Of a stretch of DNA of 28,492 nt, positions 1 to 7,742 are shown piece by piece. The notes under the pieces are model-generated. The model saw only the letters and a list, made by a program, of their open reading frames with translations, ran no database searches and was not told where the DNA came from. The position numbers were made by a program, and so were the translations under genes. The stretch spans positions 1 through 28,492 of the forward strand of contig JAVBNC010000141.1 of assembly GCA_031551765.1 (NCBI GenBank), in the 5' to 3' direction. This DNA comes from JAVBNC01 sp031551765. Its GTDB lineage: Bacteria > Desulfobacterota > Desulfovibrionia > Desulfovibrionales > Desulfovibrionaceae. Numbering within the stretch: the first letter of the stretch is position 1; the number at the start of each line of letters is the position of its first letter.

Positions 1-135
1 GCAAAGTTTAATGGCGTGAAGCGGAATTTCGAACTCCACCTCAAGGAATGCGAATGGCGCTACAACCAAGCGCTGCCCAGGCTCCTTGCTGGCCTCAAGC
101 TTTTGGTGTCAAAGAACAAAGACCTGATGGTCTAG
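1..135 (+). CDS. IS1595-type transposase, C-terminal fragment (cut by window edge)
   Basis: The first frame reads 44 residues to a TAG at 133-135. It contains the phrase LHLKECEWRYN, which resembles the C-terminal end of IS1595/ISXO2-like DDE transposases. Only the tail is inside the window, so the catalytic residues cannot be checked and I cannot say whether the element is intact. The DNA just after the stop (136-180) should contain the right end of the element, but I could not identify a terminal inverted repeat without the other end. It reads toward the pseudouridine synthase gene. Confidence 0.6.
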   Translation, partial: AKFNGVKRNFELHLKECEWRYNQALPRLLAGLKLLVSKNKDLMV

Positions 136-152
136 AGCCAAGACAATTTTGT

Positions 153-232
153 CGAAGCCATTTTAGATAAAAGCAGGGCGCTGCCCTGCACCCGCAAGGG
201 GGCTGAGCCCCCTGGACCCCGCAACAGGGTTG
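153..232. repeat. Dispersed intergenic repeat, short copy
   Basis: This stretch starts gtcgaagcc and contains gcagggcgc, ccctgcacccgc, cctggacccc and acagggtt. The same ordered blocks recur at 7743-7898, where about 70 extra bases are inserted between the gcagggcgc and ccctgcacccgc blocks. A small hairpin (gggggc, loop tga, gccccc) lies inside. It looks like a REP-like intergenic element. It sits between the transposase tail and the pseudouridine synthase gene. Confidence 0.6.
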
Positions 233-290
233 AAACTTACGGCTCGTTTGCAGCCAGGCGGATACTTCAGTTGCTTCAGGCGGACAGCAC

Positions 291-1061
291 ATGACGGATA
301 ACGAAACAAACGCGGGCCTGCGCCTGAACAAAGCCCTGGCCCAGGCCGGGGTCTGTTCCCGGCGGGCGGCGGACGAACTCATAAAACAGGGCCGGGTTTC
401 GGTCAACGGCCAGACCGCCACGGAACTGGGGCTGCGCGTGCTGCCCGGCCAGGACAGCGTGGCCGTGGACGGCAAGCCCGTGGACCTTCCCGCGCCGGGC
501 GCGTCGCCGGAACGCTTTACCTACCTCATGCTGCACAAGCCCGTGCAGGTCATGGCCACGGCCAAGGACCCGCAGGGCCGGACCACAGTGCTGGACTTGC
601 TGCCGCCGAGCTGGAAAAACGAGCGCCTCTATCCTGTGGGTCGCCTGGACTATTTTTCCGAAGGCCTTCTGCTGCTCACCAACGACGGCGAGCTGACCCT
701 GCGGCTTACGCACCCCCGCTACCACCTGCCCAAGGTCTACCATGTGCGGTTACGCGAACAGCCGGATGAAAAAATCCTGGACTTGATGCGCAGCGGCATG
801 ACCCTGGCCGAAGGCGAAACCCTGGCTCCGGCGGAAGTGGCGCTCCTGCCCGGCCGGGCCGTGGTGCTGGAAATGACCCTGCACCAGGGCGTCAACCGCC
901 AGATACGCCGCATGTGCCGCGACCTTTCCCTGACCATCCTTTCCCTGCGCCGGGTGCAACAGGGGCCGCTTTCCCTGGGCAGCCTGCAGCCGGGCGAGGC
1001 GCGCGCCCTTTCCCCCCGCGAAGTGGCGGCCCTGTGTGCCGCCGTGGGCCTGGACGGCTGA
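291..1061 (+). CDS. rluB: RsuA/RluB-family pseudouridine synthase
   Basis: The 256-residue protein has an N-terminal S4 RNA-binding domain (about residues 9-60, RLNKALAQAGVCSRR) followed by the RsuA/RluB/E/F catalytic domain. The signature GRLDYFSEGLLLLTNDG places the catalytic aspartate at D120, and RQIRRM lies near the C-terminus as in the family. It isomerises uridine to pseudouridine in RNA. The length and S4 domain fit RluB (23S rRNA, near 2605), but RsuA or RluE/F specificity cannot be excluded from sequence alone. The ATG at 291 has only a weak upstream CAGGCGG. It is a single gene, with no tight partner within 100 bases. Confidence 0.85.
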   Translation: MTDNETNAGLRLNKALAQAGVCSRRAADELIKQGRVSVNGQTATELGLRVLPGQDSVAVDGKPVDLPAPGASPERFTYLMLHKPVQVMATAKDPQGRTTVLDLLPPSWKNERLYPVGRLDYFSEGLLLLTNDGELTLRLTHPRYHLPKVYHVRLREQPDEKILDLMRSGMTLAEGETLAPAEVALLPGRAVVLEMTLHQGVNRQIRRMCRDLSLTILSLRRVQQGPLSLGSLQPGEARALSPREVAALCAAVGLDG

Positions 1062-1171
1062 CGCCGCCCGCTTCCCGTCCCTTTTCAGCATTGTGCGCGC
1101 CCGGCTCATGGCGTACAAGGAAAGCACCGTTTCGGCCTGTTCCCTCAACCACTTTCTCTAAGGAGACGACC

Positions 1172-1417
1172 ATGGCCCTGGATATGCTGAAGGAATGCTC
1201 CTGTCCCAAGCCCGTCGGGGAATGCCCGCGCCGGGGCAACTGCGTCGCCTGTGCCGCTCACCATGAGAACCACCCCAGACCCACCGCCTGCATGCGGCCC
1301 GATATCGGCCCCACCAGTACGGAGGCCATGCGCCACACCATGCTGCAGATGTTCAAAAGCGGCTGGCGCATGACCAAACGCAGCGACCTGCCGCCGGACG
1401 ATAAAATTAAAATCTAA
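1172..1417 (+). CDS. Small Cys-rich protein, possible metal-binding (DUF6485-like)
   Basis: An 81-residue protein starts at the ATG after an excellent AAGGAG at 1160-1165. The frame stays open upstream, but the ribosome site decides this start. The N-terminal half carries seven cysteines (C9, C11, C18, C24, C27 and neighbours) and the phrase CPRRGNCVACAAHH. This C-x5-C-x2-C-x3-HH pattern resembles small DUF6485-type proteins found in anaerobes; the family assignment is from memory and tentative. The rest is polar, with no signal peptide or membrane segment, so it is probably a cytoplasmic Zn or Fe-S binding protein of unknown role. The glycosyltransferase begins 38 bases downstream and may be cotranscribed. 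Confidence 0.7.
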   Translation: MALDMLKECSCPKPVGECPRRGNCVACAAHHENHPRPTACMRPDIGPTSTEAMRHTMLQMFKSGWRMTKRSDLPPDDKIKI

Positions 1418-1455
1418 GCGGACGTGTCATTCAGAAAGGACACCACCGGATTTCT

Positions 1456-2613
1456 ATGCGCACCGTTTGCTTCTGCAACACCAATATCCCTTGGGGCGGA
1501 GGCGAGAAATGGCACCTGGAAGCCGCCGCCGCACTGGCCGCGCGCGGCTGGCGGGTGCTGTTTCTCTGCCACCCCCAAGGGGAACTTATGGCCCGGGCGC
1601 AAGGCGTTCCCGGTCTGGACCCGCGCCCCCTGGCCTTGGGCCGTCTTTCCTTTCTCAACCCCCTGCTGCGGCTGAGGTTGACGCGACTGTTCAAAGAAGA
1701 GCGCGTCCACGCCCTGCTCATGAACCTGCCCTCGGACCTCAAGGCCGCCGGGCCCGCGGCCAAAACCGCCGGTGTGCCCCACATCGTCTACCGCAGGGGC
1801 AGCGCGCTGCCGGTGCGCGATACCGCCCTGAACCACCACCTGTACGGCACGGTGCTCACCCGGCTCATCGTCAATTCCGAGGCCACGAAGCGCATGGCCC
1901 TCTCCCGCAACCCGGACCTGATCCCTGAAGAACGCATCAGCGTGCTGCTCAACGGCATCGACGTGGCGGCCTTTGACGCTGCCCTGGCGCGCGTTCCCGC
2001 CCGCGAGCCGGAACCCGGCCGCCCCCTTGTCCTGGGCAACGCGGGCAGGCTGAACGTGCAGAAAGGCCAGCACCTGTTGCTGCATTTATGCCGGAAAGCC
2101 CTGGACCTGGGCACGGACTGCCGTGCGGTCATCGCGGGCACGGGCGAGCGCGAGGCTGAGTTGAAAGCTCTGGCGGATACCCTGGGCATCCGGAACAAGG
2201 TGGAGTTCCGGGGCTTCATGCCGGACCTCTCCCCGTTCTGGCGGGATATCGACGTCTTTGTGCTCACCTCGCTGTGGGAGGGCTTCGGCTACGTGCTGCT
2301 GGAAGCCATGCTGGCGGAAAAGCCCGTGTTCGCCTTTTCCGTGAGCAACATCCCGGAACTGGTCAGGGACGGGGACAACGGCAGGCTCTTTCCCTTACCG
2401 GAAGCAGAGCGGAAGCTGTGCCCGGACGCCGCCCCCGCCGGTTCCTCCACCACGAACGCCGCGCAAGACCCGCTGGACGCCATGGCCCGGTCCCTGGCCG
2501 CCCTGGCCGCCAATCCCGGTGAACAACGCCGCATGGGACGCGTGGGGAGAGTTTTCGCCCAAAATTTTGATCAAAGCGTCCGCATGGATGCGCTGGAAAA
2601 TCTTTTGCACTGA
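1456..2613 (+). CDS. Glycosyltransferase family 4 (GT-B fold)
   Basis: A 385-residue GT-B glycosyltransferase. The N-terminal acceptor domain starts with a GGGEKW loop (residues 14-19). The C-terminal nucleotide-sugar domain has GRLNVQKG (R198, K203) and the retaining-enzyme E-x7-E motif at E275 and E283 (WEGFGYVLLEAM). Such enzymes transfer a sugar from an NDP-sugar to lipopolysaccharide, capsule or glycoprotein acceptors; the actual sugar and acceptor cannot be read. There is no signal peptide. An Ala/Pro/Ser-rich stretch at about residues 316-340 (between the donor domain and the last helices) looks like a low-complexity insertion. It is not in a visible polysaccharide cluster. The AAAGGA upstream sits rather far from the ATG. 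Confidence 0.85.
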   Translation: MRTVCFCNTNIPWGGGEKWHLEAAAALAARGWRVLFLCHPQGELMARAQGVPGLDPRPLALGRLSFLNPLLRLRLTRLFKEERVHALLMNLPSDLKAAGPAAKTAGVPHIVYRRGSALPVRDTALNHHLYGTVLTRLIVNSEATKRMALSRNPDLIPEERISVLLNGIDVAAFDAALARVPAREPEPGRPLVLGNAGRLNVQKGQHLLLHLCRKALDLGTDCRAVIAGTGEREAELKALADTLGIRNKVEFRGFMPDLSPFWRDIDVFVLTSLWEGFGYVLLEAMLAEKPVFAFSVSNIPELVRDGDNGRLFPLPEAERKLCPDAAPAGSSTTNAAQDPLDAMARSLAALAANPGEQRRMGRVGRVFAQNFDQSVRMDALENLLH

Positions 2614-2666
2614 CCGCCATGTCGCCCTTCGCCGCAACGAAGAATCACGCGGGGTTGCCGGAGCCG

Positions 2667-2695
2667 TTGCCCGTACAAATTCATTGTGCTATCCA
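2667..2695 (+). promoter_or_regulatory. Candidate sigma-70 promoter for the gamma-glutamyltranspeptidase operon
   Basis: TTGCCC (2667-2672) and TATCCA (2690-2695) are separated by 17 bases, about 85 bases ahead of the operon's first ATG. Both boxes match only partly, so this is a suggestion. Confidence 0.3.
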
Positions 2696-2712
2696 TCTGT
2701 TGGAGTATTCTA

Positions 2713-2750
2713 AGACGCGGCCGCAGTCCGTTCGCGGCAGGTCTTTTTTC
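2713..2750 (+). terminator. Possible terminator or leader attenuator ahead of ggt
   Basis: Outer arms agac/gtct and inner arms gccgc (2720-2724)/gcggc (2734-2738) form a two-part stem, followed directly by a run of six T (2744-2749). It may end the glycosyltransferase transcript. Because it lies between the candidate promoter and the ggt start codon, it could also act as an attenuator. The stem is modest. Confidence 0.4.
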
Positions 2751-2779
2751 CGCACAACCACCAGCAGAGAGGGAATGAT

Positions 2780-4477
2780 ATGGCCTCTATGAAAAGATTG
2801 CCGGTACTTCTGTCGGCCTTGCTGCTTTTCAGCCTTGCCGGCACGGGCCTCGCGCTCGCCGCCGACAAACCGGACGTGATCGCCAAAAACGGCGTGGTCG
2901 CGGCCGCGCATCCCCTGGCCTCCCAGATCGGGGTGGACGTGCTGAAAAAGGGCGGCAACGCTTTTGACGCGGCCATCGCCACTTCCTTCGGCATTCAGGT
3001 CGCGGAACCCAACGCTTCCGGCATGGGCGGGGGCGGGTTCGCCATTCTTTATAGCGCCAAGGACAAGAAGTCCTATCTCATCGATTTCCGGGAAAAAGCC
3101 CCGGCCATGGCCTTTGACGGCTTCTACAAGCTGGACGACAAAGGCAAGCCCGTGGACAGGGCCACCAATGTCGGCTGGTTCGCTTCCGGCGTGCCCGGCC
3201 ATGTGGCGGGCATGGAAATGATGCACAAGCGTTTCGCCACCAAAAAATGGGACGAACTGATGACCCCGGCTATCAAGCTGCTGGAGGCCGGCGTGCCGGT
3301 GAACAAGACCCTGAACGGCATTATTACGGACCAGATGGCCCGTATGCAGCTGTCGCCCACCAAGACGTTCTTTGACAAAACCTTCTTCAAGGACGGCCTG
3401 CCCCTGGAAGAAGGCGACACCTACCGCAACCCCGACCTGGTCGCTTCCTTGAAGCTGGTGGCCAAAGACGGGGCCAAGGCCTTCTACACCGGCCCCATCG
3501 CGGACAAAATCGCCGCCGCCTACGTCAAGGACGGCAAGGGCTGGATAACCAAGGCCGACCTGGCCGCCTACAAGGCCGTCATGCGCCAGCCCGTGGAAGG
3601 CGTCTACCGTAAGAACTACAAGCTGGCCGCCTTTCCCCCACCCTCTTCCGGCGGGCTCACGGTTATCGAAATTCTCAACATTCTCGAAAACTTTGACCTG
3701 AAAAAAATTGGCTACGGCAAGCCGGACGCCGTCCAGGCCATGATCGAAGCCCAAAAGCTGGCCTTTGCCGACCGGGGCAAGTATATGGGCGACCCGGACT
3801 TTGTGTCCGTGCCCGCCAAGGAACTGTTGAGCAAGCAGTTCGCCGCTTCCCGCGCCAAGCTGATCAACCTGAACAGCTCCATCAAGGGCGCGGAGCCCGG
3901 CGCCATTCTGAAAGACGCGCGCGGCAGCACCACGTCCTTTTCCATCATCGACAAAGCCGGCAACATGGTCACAGTCACCCAGACCATCAACAGCTTCATG
4001 GGCAGCGTGACGGTTCCCGAAGGCACCGGCATTCTGATGAACGACGAAATGGACGACTTCACCATGAAAAAAGGCCAGGCCAACTCCGTGCAGGCCGGCA
4101 AGCGCCCGCTCAGCAGCATGGCTTCCGTGCTGGTGTTCAAGGACAACAAGCCCTTTATGACTATGGGGTCGCCGGGCGGGCCGCGCATTATCACCGCCGT
4201 GTCCAATATCATCGTCAACGTGGTGGACTACGGCATGAATCTGCAGGACGCCATCGTGGCCCCGCGTTTCCACAACCCCAACTCCGAGAAGACCGCCATG
4301 GAAGGCCGCTGGTCGCCCGAGCTGCAAAAAGCGCTGACCGCCAAGGGCCAGGTGCTGGATATGCGCAAAGACGTGGACCTCTACTTCGGCGGCGCCCAGG
4401 GCGTCATGATCCGGCCCGACGGCTCGCTGCACGGCGGCGCGGACCCGCGCCGGGGCGGCAAGGCGCTGGGGTACTAG
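2780..4477 (+). CDS. ggt: Gamma-glutamyltranspeptidase precursor (periplasmic)
   Basis: A 565-residue Ntn-hydrolase precursor. A signal peptide occupies residues 1-28 (hydrophobic run ending GLALAA). The family arginine is in DFREKAP (R104). The autocleavage site and nucleophile are in STTSFS, with Thr384 as the expected new N-terminus of the small subunit; NDEMDDF and GSPGGPRI (463-470) follow in family order. The precursor should self-cleave into about 40- and 19-kDa subunits and hydrolyse or transfer the gamma-glutamyl group of glutathione and similar compounds in the periplasm. The ATG at 2780 follows GAGAGGG. It is the first gene of a five-gene plus-strand operon with a permease and a zinc amidohydrolase, which suggests nutritional salvage rather than glutathione recycling alone. 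Confidence 0.95.
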   Translation: MASMKRLPVLLSALLLFSLAGTGLALAADKPDVIAKNGVVAAAHPLASQIGVDVLKKGGNAFDAAIATSFGIQVAEPNASGMGGGGFAILYSAKDKKSYLIDFREKAPAMAFDGFYKLDDKGKPVDRATNVGWFASGVPGHVAGMEMMHKRFATKKWDELMTPAIKLLEAGVPVNKTLNGIITDQMARMQLSPTKTFFDKTFFKDGLPLEEGDTYRNPDLVASLKLVAKDGAKAFYTGPIADKIAAAYVKDGKGWITKADLAAYKAVMRQPVEGVYRKNYKLAAFPPPSSGGLTVIEILNILENFDLKKIGYGKPDAVQAMIEAQKLAFADRGKYMGDPDFVSVPAKELLSKQFAASRAKLINLNSSIKGAEPGAILKDARGSTTSFSIIDKAGNMVTVTQTINSFMGSVTVPEGTGILMNDEMDDFTMKKGQANSVQAGKRPLSSMASVLVFKDNKPFMTMGSPGGPRIITAVSNIIVNVVDYGMNLQDAIVAPRFHNPNSEKTAMEGRWSPELQKALTAKGQVLDMRKDVDLYFGGAQGVMIRPDGSLHGGADPRRGGKALGY

Positions 4478-4496
4478 TCATCCGTTTATAAACCGT

Positions 4497-4526
4497 GCGG
4501 CGGCTTTTCACGGGAAAAGCCGCCGC
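4497..4526 (+). promoter_or_regulatory. Intercistronic hairpin between ggt and the DUF6305-like gene
   Basis: Perfect 13-base arms (4497-4509 and 4514-4526) enclose the 4-base loop acgg. No T-run follows, so it is unlikely to be a simple terminator. It may stabilise or segment the mRNA, uncoupling the amounts of the two exported proteins. Confidence 0.6.
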
Positions 4527-4551
4527 CGAACACGTTCAGGAGTCATGTATC

Positions 4552-5106
4552 ATGAAAAAACTCATCCTCGGCTTGTTCGTCGTTTCCGCGCTGTTTTGCG
4601 GCACGGCTTACGCCGCCACCAAAAGCCTGGACAGCGCCCAGTTCGAGCAGCCCGCCCTGATCACCGCCGTGGGCCAGAGCGCGGATTCCCAAATGGTCAA
4701 CGTGCTGTTCAAACGCAACAACATCCCGTTCACGCTGTCCAACATGGCCAAGCCGGAAGACCTGGGCAGCGCCAAGACCCTGGTTCTGGTGGTGGGCGGC
4801 AGCTCCAAAGGCTTGGGCGCGGCGGGCATTGACGCGGCGCAGGAAGAAAAGCGCGTCAAGTCGCTGGTGAACGCGGCTAAAGCCAAGGGAATCAAAATCC
4901 TGGCCATGCACGTGGGCGGCGAATCCCGCCGTGGCGAACTGACGGACCGCTACATTCCCGTCAGCACCGCCAATGCTGATTACGCCATTGTGGTGGAAGA
5001 CGGCGACAAGGACAAAGCCTTCGCCAAAGCCATGGACGGCAAATTCTTTGACTACGCCAAGAATATCAGCGGCGTGGCTCCCCTGATCAAGAAGGCGTTC
5101 AAGTAA
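4552..5106 (+). CDS. Small exported protein, DUF6305-like
   Basis: A 184-residue protein starting at the ATG with CAGGAG upstream; the frame runs open further upstream but has no better start. Residues 1-21 form a clear signal peptide ending AYA-AT. The mature part starts with FEQPALITAVGQSADSQM and has a Gly-rich strand-loop (LVLVVGGSSKGLGAAG) and HVGGESRRGELTD, giving an alternating alpha/beta, Rossmann-like look. This matches my memory of the DUF6305 family of unknown function in sulfate reducers; I cannot confirm that without a search. It lies between gamma-glutamyltranspeptidase and a permease that lacks its usual binding protein, so binding the released product is a reasonable guess. 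No catalytic motif is evident. Confidence 0.8.
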   Translation: MKKLILGLFVVSALFCGTAYAATKSLDSAQFEQPALITAVGQSADSQMVNVLFKRNNIPFTLSNMAKPEDLGSAKTLVLVVGGSSKGLGAAGIDAAQEEKRVKSLVNAAKAKGIKILAMHVGGESRRGELTDRYIPVSTANADYAIVVEDGDKDKAFAKAMDGKFFDYAKNISGVAPLIKKAFK

Positions 5107-5176
5107 GGCCTATCCCCGCGCCGCGCGTGCGGCTTTCTTTTCCGCCGCACGCGCGGCCTGGGCAAGGAGATTTCCC

Positions 5177-6442
5177 TTGGAACTATTTCTGCTGCTGCTC
5201 ATGATCGCCCTCATTGTCGTGCTGGTGCTGGGGGCCAAGCTGCCCGTGGGCGTCAGCCTGGTGCTGACCGCCGTCGTCATGGCGCTTATCGGCACCCGGT
5301 CCCTGCCCCTCAAGCAGCTGGTGGAGGGCATGTTCGGCTACCTGGACGTCTGCCTGCTGCTTATCGCGGCAATGGTGTTCATGACCATGATCGAGCGCAA
5401 CGGGCTGCTTTCCCGGCTGACGCGGGACCTTATCGTCATCTGCGGCGGCTCGCCTTCCGCCCTGCTGGTCTCCCTGACGCTGATCATCATGTTCCCCGGC
5501 GCCATTACCGGTTCCTGCACCGCTTCCGTGCTGGGCACGGGCATTGTGGTCATACCCATTCTGCGGCGCATGGACATACCCAAGCCCACCATAGGCGCCA
5601 TTGTGTCCACGGCCGCTGTCTACGGCATGATCGCCCCGCCCATCAACGTGCCGGTGCTGGCCATCTGCGGCGGCATTGACATGCCCTATATCGGCTTCAC
5701 CAAGGTGCTGGCGCTGATGACCATACCCCTGGCGCTCATAAGCACCTTCTACTTCGCCTACGGCTACGCCAAGCGGGCCGACCTGCGGGCTATCGTTGAA
5801 GAAGTGCGGCAGCAGGACGTGCCCGGCGGCGCGCTCATCTATCTGCCGCTCATCACCGTGTTCGCGCTGATGATCGTTCCCAAGCTGGCGCCCGGCGCCA
5901 TTCCGGACCCCGGCCTGCCCGTGGCCTTTGTGGTCGGCTGCATCCTGGCCGTGTTCTGCGGCCGCAAGTTCGCGGTGCTGGAAAGCGCCAAGGCGGGCAC
6001 GGCCAATATCCTGGGCGTGGTGGGCATTCTTTTCGGCGTGGGCGCGCTGATCGAAATCATGACCATGACCGGCGTGCGCGGGGAAATCGTGTCCATAGCG
6101 CTCAGCCTGCCGCCCTACCTCACGCTCCCGGCCATTGCGCTGACCCTGCCGCTGTTCGGCGGCATTTCGGTGTACGGCTCCGCCAGCGTGCTGGGCGTGC
6201 CCTTTGCTTTGGCCAATATCGGCCAGGACCAGATCATCACCGCTTCCGCCCTGTCGCTTATCGCGGCTGTGGGCAGCTACCTGCCGCCGGTGGCCCTGAC
6301 TTCGGTCATCACCGCGCAGTTGCTCGGGGAAGACTCCTACATGCCGATCTCGAAAAAATGCGCCATACCGGCCGTTTTCGCGGTCATTGTGGGCGTGCTG
6401 ATGCTGATTTTCGCCAATCAGATCGCCAAAGTGCTTGTGTAA
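5177..6442 (+). CDS. DctM-like (TRAP large subunit-type) permease
   Basis: A 421-residue, very hydrophobic protein with about 11-12 membrane segments. The start is TTG at 5177, fixed by AAGGAGA at 5164-5170 with a 6-base gap and by the N-terminal helix. The motif GAITGSCTASVLGTG followed by IPILRRMDIPKP and MIAPPINVPV aligns with the DctM signature (GxxSGSxxAxxxxxG followed by a PPS-type helix break). DctM subunits drive Na+- or H+-coupled uptake of organic acids with a binding protein (P) and a small membrane subunit (Q). Neither canonical partner is encoded nearby; the next gene is a 48-residue membrane protein. The likely cargo is a product of the neighbouring periplasmic hydrolases. The substrate is not readable. 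Confidence 0.8.
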   Translation: MELFLLLLMIALIVVLVLGAKLPVGVSLVLTAVVMALIGTRSLPLKQLVEGMFGYLDVCLLLIAAMVFMTMIERNGLLSRLTRDLIVICGGSPSALLVSLTLIIMFPGAITGSCTASVLGTGIVVIPILRRMDIPKPTIGAIVSTAAVYGMIAPPINVPVLAICGGIDMPYIGFTKVLALMTIPLALISTFYFAYGYAKRADLRAIVEEVRQQDVPGGALIYLPLITVFALMIVPKLAPGAIPDPGLPVAFVVGCILAVFCGRKFAVLESAKAGTANILGVVGILFGVGALIEIMTMTGVRGEIVSIALSLPPYLTLPAIALTLPLFGGISVYGSASVLGVPFALANIGQDQIITASALSLIAAVGSYLPPVALTSVITAQLLGEDSYMPISKKCAIPAVFAVIVGVLMLIFANQIAKVLV

Positions 6443-6455
6443 GCGGGAGAAAGCA

Positions 6456-6602
6456 ATGCTGACCATTCTCTATCAAATAATTCTGGCGCTGGTGGCGGGC
6501 CTGATTCTGCTGGAACTGTTCGGCCAGAAGAAATTCCTGTCCCAGATGACCGCGGCCCTGGCGCTGATCCCCTTTCTGCTGCGCCTGTTCATGATCGGGT
6601 AA
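6456..6602 (+). CDS. 48-residue hydrophobic membrane protein in the permease operon
   Basis: This short frame begins MLTILYQIILALVAG and ends LLRLFMIG, with its stop at 6600-6602. It has a GGGAGA ribosome site 6 bases before the ATG. It sits 13 bases after the permease stop and 10 bases before the next gene's ATG, so it is clearly translated as part of the operon. Two hydrophobic stretches (about residues 3-21 and 31-47) flank a short polar FGQKKF loop, suggesting a helical hairpin in the membrane. Its position and size suggest an accessory subunit of the permease, perhaps a minimal replacement for a DctQ subunit. I know of no named family. It is too small for many gene callers. Confidence 0.75.
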   Translation: MLTILYQIILALVAGLILLELFGQKKFLSQMTAALALIPFLLRLFMIG

Positions 6603-6612
6603 GGAGAAAGAT

Positions 6613-7731
6613 ATGCAACGACACCACCTTACCGCGCTGGGCCTTCTGGCCGTCGTGGCGGCCGTCATTCTGGCGGTCACGCCCGTGTACCGTTCCATGT
6701 ACGCCGAGGATTACCTCAAGAAAGGCCCCGGCGTGACCGAAACCCGCATGCTCAGCCACTATTTCCCGGCCCTGAAAAGCACGCCCGGCGACACCCCCAT
6801 CTACATCCTGGACAGCGGCAAGCCCGGCGGCATCGTCTACGTGGCCGGCGGTACCCACGCCAACGAACCTTCCGGCATTGTGACGGCCGCCCTGCTGATA
6901 CAGAACGCCAGGCCGGAAAAGGGCAAGCTCTTCGTCATCCCCCACGCCAACCCCAGCGCCATTACCCATACGGACTACATGGAAGGCACGCCGCAGAAGT
7001 TCGCCCTGCGGACGCCGGGCGGCATCCGCGAATTCCGCTACGGCTCCCGCGCCACCAGCCCCACGGACCAATGGCCGGACCCGGACGTATACGTGCACGC
7101 CAGTTCCGGGCAGCAGCTTTCCGGCAGCGAGGTGCGCAACCTGAACCGCGCCCATCCCGGCAAGCCAGACGGCACGCTGACGGAAAAAATCGCTTACGGC
7201 ATGGCGGAAATGATCCGGCGCGAGAAAATCGACATGTCCATCGACCTGCACGAAGCCTCGCCGGAATACCCGGTCATCAACGCCATTGTCTCCCACGACC
7301 GGGCCATGCCCGTGGCCGCCGAAGCCGCCATGAACCTGCAGCTGGACGGCATAGCCATCGGCCTGGAGCCCTCCCCGGTCAAGCTGCGCGGTCTCTCCCA
7401 CCGCGAATGGGGCGACCACACCCAGACCCTGGCCATATTGATGGAAACCGCCAACCCGGCCCAAGGCCGCATACGCGGGGTGACGGACGAAGCCCTTATC
7501 GTGACCGGCAAGGACAAAATGTATCTGCGTGTGGCCCCACTGGGCAAGCTGTTCGTGCCTTTCGGCCCCAACGGCCACCCCCTGGCCGAACGCGTGGCCC
7601 GGCACACCACGTCCATCAACGAACTGATCAAGGTCTACGCCGACCACTACCCGGAGCGCCCCGTGGCCCTGCAAGGCATTCCCGGCTACAAAGACATCAA
7701 GGCCGATTTGGGCAAGTATCTTGCGCCGTAA
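6613..7731 (+). CDS. Membrane-anchored M14/succinylglutamate desuccinylase-aspartoacylase-like zinc hydrolase
   Basis: A 372-residue protein with an N-terminal hydrophobic segment (residues 7-24) that is either a signal anchor or an uncleaved signal, putting the catalytic domain outside the membrane. The zinc ligands of the family are present: H82 and E85 in GGTHANEPSG and H213 in IDLHEASPEYP. NLNRAHPG (176-183) corresponds to the NLNR-FPG substrate-binding arginine motif. Such enzymes cleave N-acyl amino acids or C-terminal residues; which bond is cut here is unknown. The ATG at 6613 has AAGGAG upstream. It closes the five-gene operon and is followed by a repeat and a bidirectional terminator. 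Together with gamma-glutamyltranspeptidase it suggests two-step external hydrolysis before uptake. Confidence 0.85.
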   Translation: MQRHHLTALGLLAVVAAVILAVTPVYRSMYAEDYLKKGPGVTETRMLSHYFPALKSTPGDTPIYILDSGKPGGIVYVAGGTHANEPSGIVTAALLIQNARPEKGKLFVIPHANPSAITHTDYMEGTPQKFALRTPGGIREFRYGSRATSPTDQWPDPDVYVHASSGQQLSGSEVRNLNRAHPGKPDGTLTEKIAYGMAEMIRREKIDMSIDLHEASPEYPVINAIVSHDRAMPVAAEAAMNLQLDGIAIGLEPSPVKLRGLSHREWGDHTQTLAILMETANPAQGRIRGVTDEALIVTGKDKMYLRVAPLGKLFVPFGPNGHPLAERVARHTTSINELIKVYADHYPERPVALQGIPGYKDIKADLGKYLAP

Positions 7732-7742
7732 AAGGCAATAGG

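Noticed and set aside
2681..4432. Very long minus-strand open frame opposite ggt (583 residues)
   Set aside because: It is antisense to a clearly recognised gene; its low-complexity His/Gly/Val-rich composition is the shadow of GC-rich codon use.
5183..6466. Long minus-strand frame opposite the permease gene, rich in His/Gln/Gly
   Set aside because: No ribosome site or family content; shadow of the permease codons.
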